Positions 44,935-53,427 of a DNA stretch of 64,000 bases are shown here, piece by piece; position 1 is the first letter of the stretch, and every line of letters begins with the position of its first letter. The translations under genes were made by a program, and so were the position numbers. The DNA is from Geobacteraceae bacterium (GTDB taxonomy: Bacteria; Desulfobacterota; Desulfuromonadia; Geobacterales; Pseudopelobacteraceae), in assembly GCA_021286935.1 (NCBI GenBank), contig JAJTBI010000006.1, positions 1 to 64,000 of the forward strand, given 5' to 3'. The notes beneath the pieces are model-generated. The model was given only the letters and a program-made list of their open reading frames with translations, searched no databases and was not told the origin of the DNA.

Positions 44935-46806
44935 ATGTTGATCCGTATCAACTGCAAAACATCATGGTTGCTTCTGCTGATGCTGTTGTGGCACACAACA
45001 GCCGTTTCGCTGTGTGCTGCTGATGATGGTCTGGAGGATCTTGGTATTATTGAGGCCCAGGCTGAATCGGTTGTTGCTGCTTCCCGTAGTCCCCGTCCTG
45101 CCTCCCGCGTTGCTGAAAACATCACTGTTATTACTGCTGATGATATTGAACGACTGAATGCCCATACCCTGGCTGAGGTGCTGCAGACTGTGCCCGGTAT
45201 CCAGCTTGATTTTATGCGTACCCCTGGCACCTTTAGTTTCTTCAATATCCAGGGAGCCTTGAACACAACGGTGCTGGTACTGGTGGATGGTATCCGCCAG
45301 AATGATTTTGACCAAAACATGGCTATTGTTGGTCTGATTCCGGTGCAGCAGATTGAGCGGGTTGAGATCATCAAGGGGGCTGCCTCGGCTGCCTGGGGAC
45401 CGGCCCTGGGTGGGGTGATCAACATCATCACCAAATCACCGGATGTTGAACGCAAATTCGGCGGCATGGTGTCCGGCTCCAGCGGTTCCCGGTTTACCGC
45501 AGATTCCCGCGCAGAGGTAAGCGGCAGCCTGGATCGTTTGGGCTATTACCTGACCGTTGCCAACCTGCGTTCCTCTGGTCTGACCCCCAATACCGGCACC
45601 AACCGGAATAACCTGTTTACCAAGCTCTCCTATCAGTTGCCCAATAATGGCAGCCTGACCTTTGGCCTGTCCTATCTGACCGCCAAGCCGGGTCTGGATG
45701 AAGGGGAAACAGTCAGCTGGGGTTTTGTGCATGATAACAACCAGTACCGCCGCACCAATGCCTACCTGAAACTTAACCAGCCGTTGACTGATCGCTTGAC
45801 CTTGGAACTGGACAGCTTTCTGACCAACCGTGATGACCATACCAAATTTGGTGGCCTGGACGGCTCAGGTAATCTGACTTTTTTTAATGATTATGTGGCG
45901 CGGGATACCAGCCAGGGGGTCAATGCCCGGCTGCGCTGGGGCGACTACCAGAAGAGTCTGTTGCTGGGGGTTGATTATAGCCACGCCTGGGCCATTAACA
46001 AAGACGCGCTGAGCAGTGATCCGCCGGTCTATGAACGGAGCTGGGACCGCTGGGGCATCTATGCCAACGGTGCCTACACCTTGGGCAAGTTCACGATTCT
46101 GCCCGGTGCCCGCTATGACATTACCGGTACCTCTGGGGATGTTACCAGCCTGACCCTGGGTGCCACCTATCAACTGGCTGAACATACGCTGCTGCGGGCC
46201 TATGCTGCCCAGGGCTATACCCTGCCCACACCCCGTGCCGACAATAAACTGCAGAAGATCAAGACCGTTCAAGTAGGGGTAGAGAGCGAGGCGCTGCCTT
46301 TTGTCTGGCTGAAGGGGACCTACTTTTTTAATGCCCTGCGTGACAGCCAGTCTATCGGTACCGTAACCACCAGCAACCAGCAACGTCAGGGGGTTGAGCT
46401 GGAGGCCCGCACCACACCGCTGTTCGGCCTTTCTCTGACCGGCGGCTATACCTATCTGGATGCCTGGGACAGTGATACCGGCCAGCGGCTGCATACCAAT
46501 TACGGCCAGGCGGTTCCCCCCCATACTGTCAAGCTGGGCCTGAATTATGATAACCGTGAGCTGGGGTTACGCGGCACGGTGACTGGCAACTATGTCTGGT
46601 GGAACCGGGATGAAGGCACTCTTGCACGCGACACCGGCATGATCTGGGATCTGCACCTGAACTGGCGATTGAAGTCGTTGTATAAACTGACACCTGAACT
46701 GTTCTTCTCTGCCCACAACCTGTTCAACGGTGTACAGACCACAGACACCGAACTGTATCGTAACGCCAGCCGCTGGTTTGAAGGCGGCATGCGGGTGAAG
46801 TTCTGA
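44935..46806 (+). CDS. TonB-dependent outer-membrane receptor
   Basis: The ATG at 44935 follows AGGAG with five bases between; the 623-residue product has a signal peptide (to about 28, A-A-D-D), a plug domain (I-T-V-I-T-A-D-D-I, L-V-D-G-I-R-Q-N, V-E-I-I-K-G-A-A-S-A-A-W-G-P, G-G-V-I-N-I-I-T-K) and a 22-strand-type barrel ending in aromatic Phe. The plug is of the BtuB/siderophore class. It shares a one-base overlap with the next gene, so it forms a trio with a binding protein and a hybrid kinase. The substrate is not predictable; no cobalamin riboswitch was seen upstream. Confidence 0.9.
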   Translation: MLIRINCKTSWLLLLMLLWHTTAVSLCAADDGLEDLGIIEAQAESVVAASRSPRPASRVAENITVITADDIERLNAHTLAEVLQTVPGIQLDFMRTPGTFSFFNIQGALNTTVLVLVDGIRQNDFDQNMAIVGLIPVQQIERVEIIKGAASAAWGPALGGVINIITKSPDVERKFGGMVSGSSGSRFTADSRAEVSGSLDRLGYYLTVANLRSSGLTPNTGTNRNNLFTKLSYQLPNNGSLTFGLSYLTAKPGLDEGETVSWGFVHDNNQYRRTNAYLKLNQPLTDRLTLELDSFLTNRDDHTKFGGLDGSGNLTFFNDYVARDTSQGVNARLRWGDYQKSLLLGVDYSHAWAINKDALSSDPPVYERSWDRWGIYANGAYTLGKFTILPGARYDITGTSGDVTSLTLGATYQLAEHTLLRAYAAQGYTLPTPRADNKLQKIKTVQVGVESEALPFVWLKGTYFFNALRDSQSIGTVTTSNQQRQGVELEARTTPLFGLSLTGGYTYLDAWDSDTGQRLHTNYGQAVPPHTVKLGLNYDNRELGLRGTVTGNYVWWNRDEGTLARDTGMIWDLHLNWRLKSLYKLTPELFFSAHNLFNGVQTTDTELYRNASRWFEGGMRVKF

Positions 46807-47681
46807 TGCGGCGCCTGGTCCTGTGCATACTCGCCCTGGCGTTGCTGGTTCCCTCATTGGCACAGGCCTATGACGTGCTGGTGCTGCAGAGCCAGCGCAA
46901 CCCGGCTTATGATGAGGTGTTGAAAGGTTTCTACCGTGATCAGGGGATTACCCGGCGGTTGGTGCTGCTGTCTGACTATGCCGAGGTGGATGTTGTGCGT
47001 CTTGTGCGCGAAGACCGGCCCCGCATGATCCTGGCCGTGGGGGATGCTGCCCTGGCCCTGGCCCGCAAGATACGGACGATTCCGGTGATAGCCCTGATGT
47101 CCCTTGATATCCATCGCCTGAAGTCTGTTCAATCCAACCTGACCGGTATCGATATGGTTGCCCAGCCTGAACAGTATTGTAATCTGCTGCGGCAGATGAA
47201 GGTGCGTCGGGTGGGGGTGGTCTATAACCCTGCCAGAAGCGGCTGGTACCTGCGCCAGGCACAGCAGGCAGCGGAACAGGCCGGTATCAGTCTGGTGCTG
47301 CGGGAGGTGACAACCCCCCGTGATACCCTGCCGCAACTGGCTTCGCTGGCCGGCAAGGTGGATGCGCTCTGGATGCTGCCGGATCTGACCGCCGTTACCA
47401 GAGAAACAACCGAGGCCTATTTTTACTTCAGCCAGCAGCACGGGGTGCCGGTGGTCTCGTTTACCGCCAGTTATCTGGGGCTGGGGGCGGCGGCGGTGCT
47501 GGATATTGATCGGGCTGCCCTGGGGCGTCAGGCCAGAGATCTGGTTGATCAGCTGCTTGAAGGCAGCTCTGGTGACAGCATGTCACTGCGCTTTCCCAGA
47601 GGGGTGACACTTAAAACCAATACCGGTCTGTTGAAACGTCTGAAAATCAACGATGCTCTGGTTAAACAGGTGTCAGAGTAG
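46806..47681 (+). CDS. ABC_sub_bind-type periplasmic binding protein
   Basis: The 291-residue product has a signal peptide (about 1-21, A-Q-A-Y) and the fold pattern of the ABC_sub_bind (TrpX-like) family: V-L-V-L-Q-S-Q-R-N-P-A-Y, a V-G-V-V-Y-N-P-A strand, and the final L-R-F-P-R-G-V-T-L. Its ATG overlaps the receptor stop by one base. There are no permease or ATPase genes, and the hybrid kinase starts 12 bases later; it probably reports a ligand delivered by the receptor to that kinase. Confidence 0.8.
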   Translation: MRRLVLCILALALLVPSLAQAYDVLVLQSQRNPAYDEVLKGFYRDQGITRRLVLLSDYAEVDVVRLVREDRPRMILAVGDAALALARKIRTIPVIALMSLDIHRLKSVQSNLTGIDMVAQPEQYCNLLRQMKVRRVGVVYNPARSGWYLRQAQQAAEQAGISLVLREVTTPRDTLPQLASLAGKVDALWMLPDLTAVTRETTEAYFYFSQQHGVPVVSFTASYLGLGAAAVLDIDRAALGRQARDLVDQLLEGSSGDSMSLRFPRGVTLKTNTGLLKRLKINDALVKQVSE

Positions 47682-47693
47682 TAAGGATCGCCC

Positions 47694-49631
47694 ATGATCT
47701 CCCGCCTGAAAAGTTTGAATGTCCGTACCAGCTTCCAGCTCAAACTGTTTCTTATCTTTACCCTGTTTACCTTTCTGATTGTCCTTGTCCTGAGTACCCT
47801 GTTTATTGCCCGTGAAGTTAGCAGGACAAAAACCGAGGCGGTCAAGCATCTGCAGCTGCAGGCCCAGACGCTGGCGCAATCGATCCGGCTGCCGCTGTTT
47901 GCTGAAAATACCTTTCTGCTGCGCCAGATGGCAGAGCAGCTGGCTGAATCACCGGAAATCCATCGGGTGGTGATCTCTGCCCCGGACGGCAGGGTACTGG
48001 TAGACCTGCATGGCAAATCCACTGAGCCTGCTGCAGAAATCATCAGCCAGACCATGGAGGTGCGTAGTAATCCGCAGACTTCCTCAATCAGCTCGTCACT
48101 GGGGGCCGGGGGAGATGTGCAGTCTGTGCTGGGATCGTTGCGGATTGAGCGCAGTACGGCTGATCTGTCCCGTTCAGTGCGGATGCTGGTGGCCTGGTCG
48201 GTCAGTATCGCCCTGCTCTTCTGGGTGGCTGTCTCTTGCCTGAGTCATCTGGTGCTGCTCCGGCTGACCCGCTCTTTTAATGCGCTGATGGAGGGGATTG
48301 ATGTCCTGCAGCAGGGTGAATACAGTTCCAGGATTGTCATTACATCCAATGACGAACCGGGACAGGCGGCGCTTGCGATCAATGAGCTGGCAGATTCACT
48401 GGAACAGCGCTTTGAAGAGATACGGCTGGCCAAGGAGGAGTTGCTTAGGGCCAAGGCTGAGGCAGAAGCGGCCAACAGTGCCAAGACCGAGTTTCTGGCC
48501 AACATGAGCCATGAGATCCGTACCCCGATGAGCGGGGTGATTGGCAATGCCCAACTGCTCCGTTTTACGGTTCTTTCTGAAGAACAGACCACGTATCTTG
48601 CAAATATCGAAAATGATGCAAAAACCTTGCTGGCGTTGATCAATGACGTGCTGGATATCTCCAAGATTGAGGCGGGAAAACTTGAGCTTGAGAGTGCGCC
48701 GTTCAGTCTGCACAGTTGCATCACACAGCTGATCAGATCCCAGGAAGCACGGGCGCAGGCAAAGGCTATTGCGCTGGTGCCTGAGGTGGCTGGCGATGTC
48801 CCGGACAGTCTGTTCGGTGATCAGTTGCGGCTGAAACAGATTCTGTACAATCTGGTGGGTAACGCCATCAAGTTTACCAGTAAGGGTGAGATACGGGTAG
48901 CGGTCAGGCTGCTGGAACGCCATGATGACAAGGCGCAACTCAGTTTCAGCGTTAGTGATACCGGTATTGGCATCAAACCGGAGGTGTTGGAGAAGATTTT
49001 TGCCCCCTTTGCCCAGGCCGATACCTCGGTGAGCCGCCGGTTTGGCGGTACCGGCCTGGGGTTGGCCATCTGCAGCCGGCTTGTCCAGCAGATGGGTGGG
49101 GAGATAACGGTTGAGAGCCGGGAAGGCACGGGCAGCAGCTTTACGGTTACCCTGCCGTTCCTGATCAACTCGCAGCCGATACCGCAGCAGGAAACCTCGA
49201 CGCCGGACAGGGTAAAATCGACATGGCAAGGGCCGCCGCTGCGGATTCTGCTGGCGGATGACAGTGAAACCAACTGCATGATGCTGAGCCTGCTGCTTTC
49301 TCGCTACGGTCATACCGTTACCCAGGCCGGTGATGGCGGTGAGCTGCTGCACCACTGGCAGAAGGGTGAGTTTGATGTGGCCCTGATGGATATCCAGATG
49401 CCGGTTATGGATGGTATGGAGACCACGCGGGTTATCCGTGAGCGTGAAAAAAAGAGCGGCGCACATCTGCCGATTATCGCCCTGACCGCCCATGCGTTGA
49501 AAGAGACCCGTGAACATATGTTAAGTTCAGGTTTTGACGGCTATGTTTCAAAGCCGATTGATCTGAAGCTGCTGCATGAGGAACTGCGGCAGGTGCTTGC
49601 GCAGCAGGCTGGGCAGGCGTCTGAAGGGTAG
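47694..49631 (+). CDS. Hybrid histidine kinase of the TonB-receptor trio
   Basis: The 645-residue product has membrane segments at about 17-37 and 165-186 around a periplasmic domain of about 125 residues, HAMP, a short coiled coil, His273 ([11 protein letters not shown]), an ATPase domain with D-T-G-I-G-I and G-G-T-G-L-G-L, and a receiver with Asp566 ([10 protein letters not shown]). It has no PAS domain, unlike the hybrids of the large run, so input must come through the membrane. No response regulator or HPt gene accompanies it. Confidence 0.9.
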   Translation: MISRLKSLNVRTSFQLKLFLIFTLFTFLIVLVLSTLFIAREVSRTKTEAVKHLQLQAQTLAQSIRLPLFAENTFLLRQMAEQLAESPEIHRVVISAPDGRVLVDLHGKSTEPAAEIISQTMEVRSNPQTSSISSSLGAGGDVQSVLGSLRIERSTADLSRSVRMLVAWSVSIALLFWVAVSCLSHLVLLRLTRSFNALMEGIDVLQQGEYSSRIVITSNDEPGQAALAINELADSLEQRFEEIRLAKEELLRAKAEAEAANSAKTEFLANMSHEIRTPMSGVIGNAQLLRFTVLSEEQTTYLANIENDAKTLLALINDVLDISKIEAGKLELESAPFSLHSCITQLIRSQEARAQAKAIALVPEVAGDVPDSLFGDQLRLKQILYNLVGNAIKFTSKGEIRVAVRLLERHDDKAQLSFSVSDTGIGIKPEVLEKIFAPFAQADTSVSRRFGGTGLGLAICSRLVQQMGGEITVESREGTGSSFTVTLPFLINSQPIPQQETSTPDRVKSTWQGPPLRILLADDSETNCMMLSLLLSRYGHTVTQAGDGGELLHHWQKGEFDVALMDIQMPVMDGMETTRVIREREKKSGAHLPIIALTAHALKETREHMLSSGFDGYVSKPIDLKLLHEELRQVLAQQAGQASEG

Positions 49632-49658
49632 GCTGGATAACGTACCTGCAACGGCTTT

Positions 49659-49884
49659 AGCCGCAGAGGGCTCAGAGAAAGGCGAAACAAAACAAGAAAA
49701 GTCCAAAACTGCAGCACGCGGATTAAATCTGATTTTGACGGATTTACGCTGATTATAAAAATAAGCTGTTTTAAATCTGTATATATCCGCCAAATCCGCG
49801 TCATCCGCGGGCTATGGTTATAGTTTCTGAAGATTTGAGCTAAAAATTACCGGTTTGTTCTGTGTTCTCTGTGACCTCTGTGGA
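49659..49884. repeat. Nested inverted dispersed repeats reaching into uvrC
   Basis: Outer arms are GCCGCAGAGGGCTCAGAGAA (from 49660) and TTCTCTGTGACCTCTGTGG (to 49883), which pair at about 15 of 19 positions. Inside lies a second pair, CGCGGATTAAATCTG... (from 49717) and ...CAAATCCGCGTCATCCGCG (to 49809). Both motifs are of widely dispersed repeat types. The right outer arm encodes the last residues of uvrC. Confidence 0.65.
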
Positions 49885-51708
49885 AACTTCCTTTTGTTGA
49901 TTAATCAATCTGGCCAGTTCCTGGCTGACCCCTGCCACGCTGGCAAGTTCCTCGACCGTGGCATTGTTAATCCCTTCCAAAGAACCGAACTGCGTCAACA
50001 GCAGTCGTTCCAGTTTTGGTCCGATACCGGGAATCTCCCGCAGGGCGGAACGGAGCGTCTCTCTGTCCCGCAGGCTGCGGTGGTAGCTGATGGCAAAGCG
50101 GTGGGCTTCGTCCCGGATGGCTGCCAGCAGTTTCAGTGGGGCTGAATCCTGACGCAGTCTGACCGGGTTGCGGCGGCCCGGCAGAAAGACCCGTTCTTCG
50201 CTTCGTACCACGTGAATATCCTTGCCATCCCCCTTAACCCTGCTTTTTGCCAGTGAGACAACCGCCAGCTGTTCTGCAAGTCCCAGCTCAGTGAGCACCG
50301 CCAGAGTGCTGTTCAGCTGGCCGATGCCGCCATCCACCACCACCAGGTCCGGCAGCCCCCATTGTTCAAGCCGTTCCGGGCTGAAACGTCGGGCAAAGAC
50401 CTCCTGCAGCATGCCGAAATCATCCTGCCCCTGGCTGTGTCTGATCCGGTAGCGTCGGTAACGGGTCTTGTCCGGCAGGCCATCCAGAAAGGCGACGCCG
50501 CTGCCCACGGAGTGCCGCCCCTGCAGGGTGGAGATGTCGTAGCATTCAATCCGGCGGGGCAGGCTTGGCAGGGACAGTTTTTGCTGCAGCTCATGCAGGG
50601 TCTGTTCGCTTCCCTGTCTGGCTGCTGCTTTTTCAGACAGTGCGGCCTGGGCATTGCGGCCAGCCAGATTGACCAGATCCAGCTTGTCGCCACGCCGGGG
50701 CTGATGCAGGCGGACCTTTTTCCCCTTCAGCTCAGTCAGCCATTCTTCCAGGGTCTGACCGGCATCAAGCGCCAGCGGCAGCAGCAGCTCATCCGGGATA
50801 AAACGTTCACCGGCGTAGTAGTGCTGGATAAAGGCGGTCAGGGCATCGGCAGCATCCAGCCCGCCGGAGCCATGCAGGACAGTACTGCCGGACAGGTTGC
50901 CGCCCCGTACGAACAGCACGGCAATCGCAAGGCGGTCTTCACTGCTGGCCAGCCCCAGGATGTCGCTGTCGCCCCCCTGGCTGACCATTTTCTGGTGTTC
51001 CAGGGTGGTGTCAATCGCCTTGAGCAGGTCGCGCCAGCGGGCTGCCTCTTCATAGCGCATCTCTTCAGCAGCCTGTTTCATCCGGGTCTTGAAGCCAGCC
51101 ACCAGATCGTTGCTTTTCCCTTCCAGAAACAGTACCGCACCAGCCACCAGTGAGTTGTATTCCTCGGCTGAAATCAGCTTGTGGCAGGGGGCGCTGCACT
51201 GGCCGATCTGGTGGTACAGGCAGGGACGGGGGCGGTTCATGCAGCTCTTGAGCGGATAGTGGCGCAGCGGGAACATCCGCTGCAGCTGGCGTAATACTTC
51301 ACGGGCCGCACCAGCCGAGGCGTAGGGGCCAAAGTAACGCGCAGCATCCCGGCTTACCTTGCGCACCACGGTGAAGCGGGGAAACGGCTTGTGCAGATCG
51401 ATCCGTAGCGAGAAGAAGGTCTTGTCATCCTTCAGGTTCAGGTTGTAGCGGGGCTGGTGCTGCTTGATCAGGGTGTTTTCCAGCAGCAGCGCCTCTTTTT
51501 CGGTGTCGGTGATGGTGAACTCGATTGAGGTTACCCGTGCCATCAGGAAGCGGACCTGGGGACGGCCATCGGTACTGCCGAAGTAGTTGCGGAGCCGCTG
51601 ACGCAGATTACGGGCCTTGCCGACATAGAGGATGCTGCCGTCAGCGCCGTACATCCGGTAGACGCCGGGGGAGGTGGGAAAGGATGCTATCTGCTGTTTC
51701 AGGTCCAT
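49840..51708 (-). CDS. uvrC: UvrC, excinuclease subunit C
   Basis: The 622-residue product has the GIY-YIG nuclease at the start (G-V-Y-R-M-Y-G and L-Y-V-G-K-A-R-N-L-R), the Cys cluster C-L-Y-H-Q-I-G-Q-C-S-A-P-C, a UVR motif (about 205-240), the RNase H-like C-terminal nuclease with C-Y-D-I-S and V-V-D-G-G, and helix-hairpin-helix repeats near I-P-G-I-G-P-K. It makes both incisions in nucleotide excision repair with UvrAB. The last 14 or so residues (T-E-V-T-E-N-T-E-Q...) are encoded by a dispersed repeat and look added on. Transcribed alone. Confidence 0.95.
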   Translation of the reverse strand: MDLKQQIASFPTSPGVYRMYGADGSILYVGKARNLRQRLRNYFGSTDGRPQVRFLMARVTSIEFTITDTEKEALLLENTLIKQHQPRYNLNLKDDKTFFSLRIDLHKPFPRFTVVRKVSRDAARYFGPYASAGAAREVLRQLQRMFPLRHYPLKSCMNRPRPCLYHQIGQCSAPCHKLISAEEYNSLVAGAVLFLEGKSNDLVAGFKTRMKQAAEEMRYEEAARWRDLLKAIDTTLEHQKMVSQGGDSDILGLASSEDRLAIAVLFVRGGNLSGSTVLHGSGGLDAADALTAFIQHYYAGERFIPDELLLPLALDAGQTLEEWLTELKGKKVRLHQPRRGDKLDLVNLAGRNAQAALSEKAAARQGSEQTLHELQQKLSLPSLPRRIECYDISTLQGRHSVGSGVAFLDGLPDKTRYRRYRIRHSQGQDDFGMLQEVFARRFSPERLEQWGLPDLVVVDGGIGQLNSTLAVLTELGLAEQLAVVSLAKSRVKGDGKDIHVVRSEERVFLPGRRNPVRLRQDSAPLKLLAAIRDEAHRFAISYHRSLRDRETLRSALREIPGIGPKLERLLLTQFGSLEGINNATVEELASVAGVSQELARLINQQKEVSTEVTENTEQTGNF

Positions 51709-51857
51709 GGGGGCGATTGTAGCATTGCCGTTGAAAAAGAAAAGGACTCTTGCTGATTAAAACAGCGGCACAGCTGCACTAAAAATAATCATAACCTGAT
51801 GCCTGCAATTTAGACAGAAGCTCCATTTTTCAGGCAGTTGCGAGGTAAGTTGCTGAT

Positions 51858-51872
51858 TGGCCAAGTTTTTGC
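51858..51872 (+). promoter_or_regulatory. Sigma-54 (-24/-12) promoter of amt
   Basis: TGGCCAAGTTTTTGC has GG and GC separated by exactly ten bases and matches the consensus TGGCAC-N5-TTGC well, including a perfect TTGC. It sits 64 bases upstream of the amt start codon, so the start site would be near 51884. Ammonium transporter genes are classic NtrC/sigma-54 targets. An NtrC enhancer was not clearly seen. Confidence 0.75.
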
Positions 51873-51935
51873 TTATGCTGCTACTGCCATCAATTGATGC
51901 AGTGCAGTCTATATTATGCCCAGGAGGCAGCAACA

Positions 51936-53153
51936 ATGGAGTTGTCACCCCTTACCCCCCTGAAACAGAGTGGAGATGTCCTGTTCCTGATGCTTGGTGC
52001 GGTGATGGTCTTTGCCATGCACGCCGGATTCGCTTTTCTTGAAGTGGGCTCGGTCCGCAAGAAAAGCCAGGTGAATGCCTTTGTAAAGATCCTGACCGAC
52101 TGGTCCGTTTCAACGGTTGTCTATTTTTTGATCGGCTTTCCGCTGGCCTACGGTATCTCATTCCTGAAACCGGCTGACCAGCTGATGCAGGGGGCCATGG
52201 GCTATGACCTGGTCCATTACTTCTTTCTGCTCTGTTTTGCGGCCTGTATTCCGGCCATTATTTCCGGCGGTATTGCCGAGCGGGCCAAGTTCTGGCCCCA
52301 GGTGATTGCCGGGGCGATCTTTGCCGGTCTCTGTTATCCCCTGTTTGAATCGCTGATCTGGGGCAAGAACGCCTCGCTGCTGCAGGGGTTCTTCAAATCA
52401 ATTGGCGGGCTTGAGTTTCATGATTATGCCGGCTCAGTGGTGGTGCACTCCATTGGCGGCTGGATTGCCCTGCCTGCGGTGATCCTGCTGGGGGCGCGTA
52501 AAGGGCGCTACAGCCATGGCAAGTCCCATCCGCTGCCGATCAGCAATATTCCGTTTCTGGCGCTGGGCTCATGGATTCTGGCGGTGGGCTGGTTTGGTTT
52601 TAACGTGATGAGTGCCGGTAACCTTGAGAAGATTTCAGGTCTGGTGGCGGTCAACTCGCTGATGGCCATGGTGGGCGGGGTGCTGGCAGCGCTGGTGGCA
52701 GGCAAAAATGACCCCGGCTTTGTGCATAACGGTGCCCTGGCCGGTCTGATTGCCGTCTGTGCCGGCAGTGACCTGATGCACCCCCTGGGGGCGTTGGCAA
52801 CCGGCGCCATAGCTGCAATTATCTTTGTCTACGGATTTAGCTTTGAACAGGAAAAACTGAAGATTGACGATGTGCTGGGGGTCTGGCCGCTGCATGGGGT
52901 GATCGGTACCTGGGGCGGGATTGCCGCCGGAATCTTCGGCCAGAAATTCCTGGGCGGGATGGGCAACATCAGCTTTATTTCGCAGCTGGCCGGTTCTCTG
53001 ACTGCGGTGCTGTTTGCCGTTGCCAGTGGCCTGATTGTCTATGGCGCCCTGTCCAAAACCGTCGGTATCAGGATGCATGAAGAGGATGAGTATAACGGGC
53101 CTGACCTGGCAATCCATAAGATCGGAGCCTATCCAGAAGACCATATCCGCTAA
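51936..53153 (+). CDS. amt: Ammonium transporter (Amt/MEP/Rh family)
   Basis: The ATG at 51936 follows AGGAGG by eight bases and is preferred over an upstream in-frame ATG. The 405-residue product has about eleven membrane segments and the family motifs: F-F-L-L-C-F-A-A region, D-Y-A-G-S-V-V-V-H-S-I-G-G with the first pore His, and G-V-W-P-L-H-G-V-I-G-T-W-G with the second. It conducts ammonium into the cell. Unlike most bacterial amt genes, no glnK (PII) gene follows within the next 3 kb. Confidence 0.93.
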   Translation: MELSPLTPLKQSGDVLFLMLGAVMVFAMHAGFAFLEVGSVRKKSQVNAFVKILTDWSVSTVVYFLIGFPLAYGISFLKPADQLMQGAMGYDLVHYFFLLCFAACIPAIISGGIAERAKFWPQVIAGAIFAGLCYPLFESLIWGKNASLLQGFFKSIGGLEFHDYAGSVVVHSIGGWIALPAVILLGARKGRYSHGKSHPLPISNIPFLALGSWILAVGWFGFNVMSAGNLEKISGLVAVNSLMAMVGGVLAALVAGKNDPGFVHNGALAGLIAVCAGSDLMHPLGALATGAIAAIIFVYGFSFEQEKLKIDDVLGVWPLHGVIGTWGGIAAGIFGQKFLGGMGNISFISQLAGSLTAVLFAVASGLIVYGALSKTVGIRMHEEDEYNGPDLAIHKIGAYPEDHIR

Positions 53154-53159
53154 GCGGTC

Positions 53160-53261
53160 TTTTTCGCTTCAGGCCTCGTCATACAGCAGAAGGGCTTGTG
53201 CGACGTACGTTTCTGTACGTCTCCGCGCCCTTCTTTGTCTACCAAGCCCTGAAACGAAAAA
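53160..53261. repeat. Nested palindrome directly after amt (repeat/terminator)
   Basis: Three stacked inverted segments: outer TTTTTCGCTTCAGG / CCTGAAACGAAAAA, middle AGAAGGGC / GCCCTTCT, inner GACGTAC / GTACGTC. Arms end in T- and A-runs, so it can terminate transcription in both directions. It looks like a mobile or structural intergenic repeat; only one copy was seen here. Confidence 0.65.
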
Positions 53262-53427
53262 TCCTCGTTTCGTCAATGCTGGTGATTGGTTAAAACCCTC
53301 TACTGCTCGCTTTCCGCGGTTGACAAGGGACGGTGAAGATGCTAAGGAATACCCATTTTACCCAAGTATTTCTTGGCAGTTACCACCGCCGTCCCGGTCA
53401 GCCGGGGAAAGGGTGCCCCCCGTGAAG

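Noticed and set aside
53035-53427. Extended N-terminus of the coiled-coil protein reaching back into amt
   Set aside because: The extension overlaps amt and a palindromic repeat; the start at 53428 is followed at once by a proper signal peptide.
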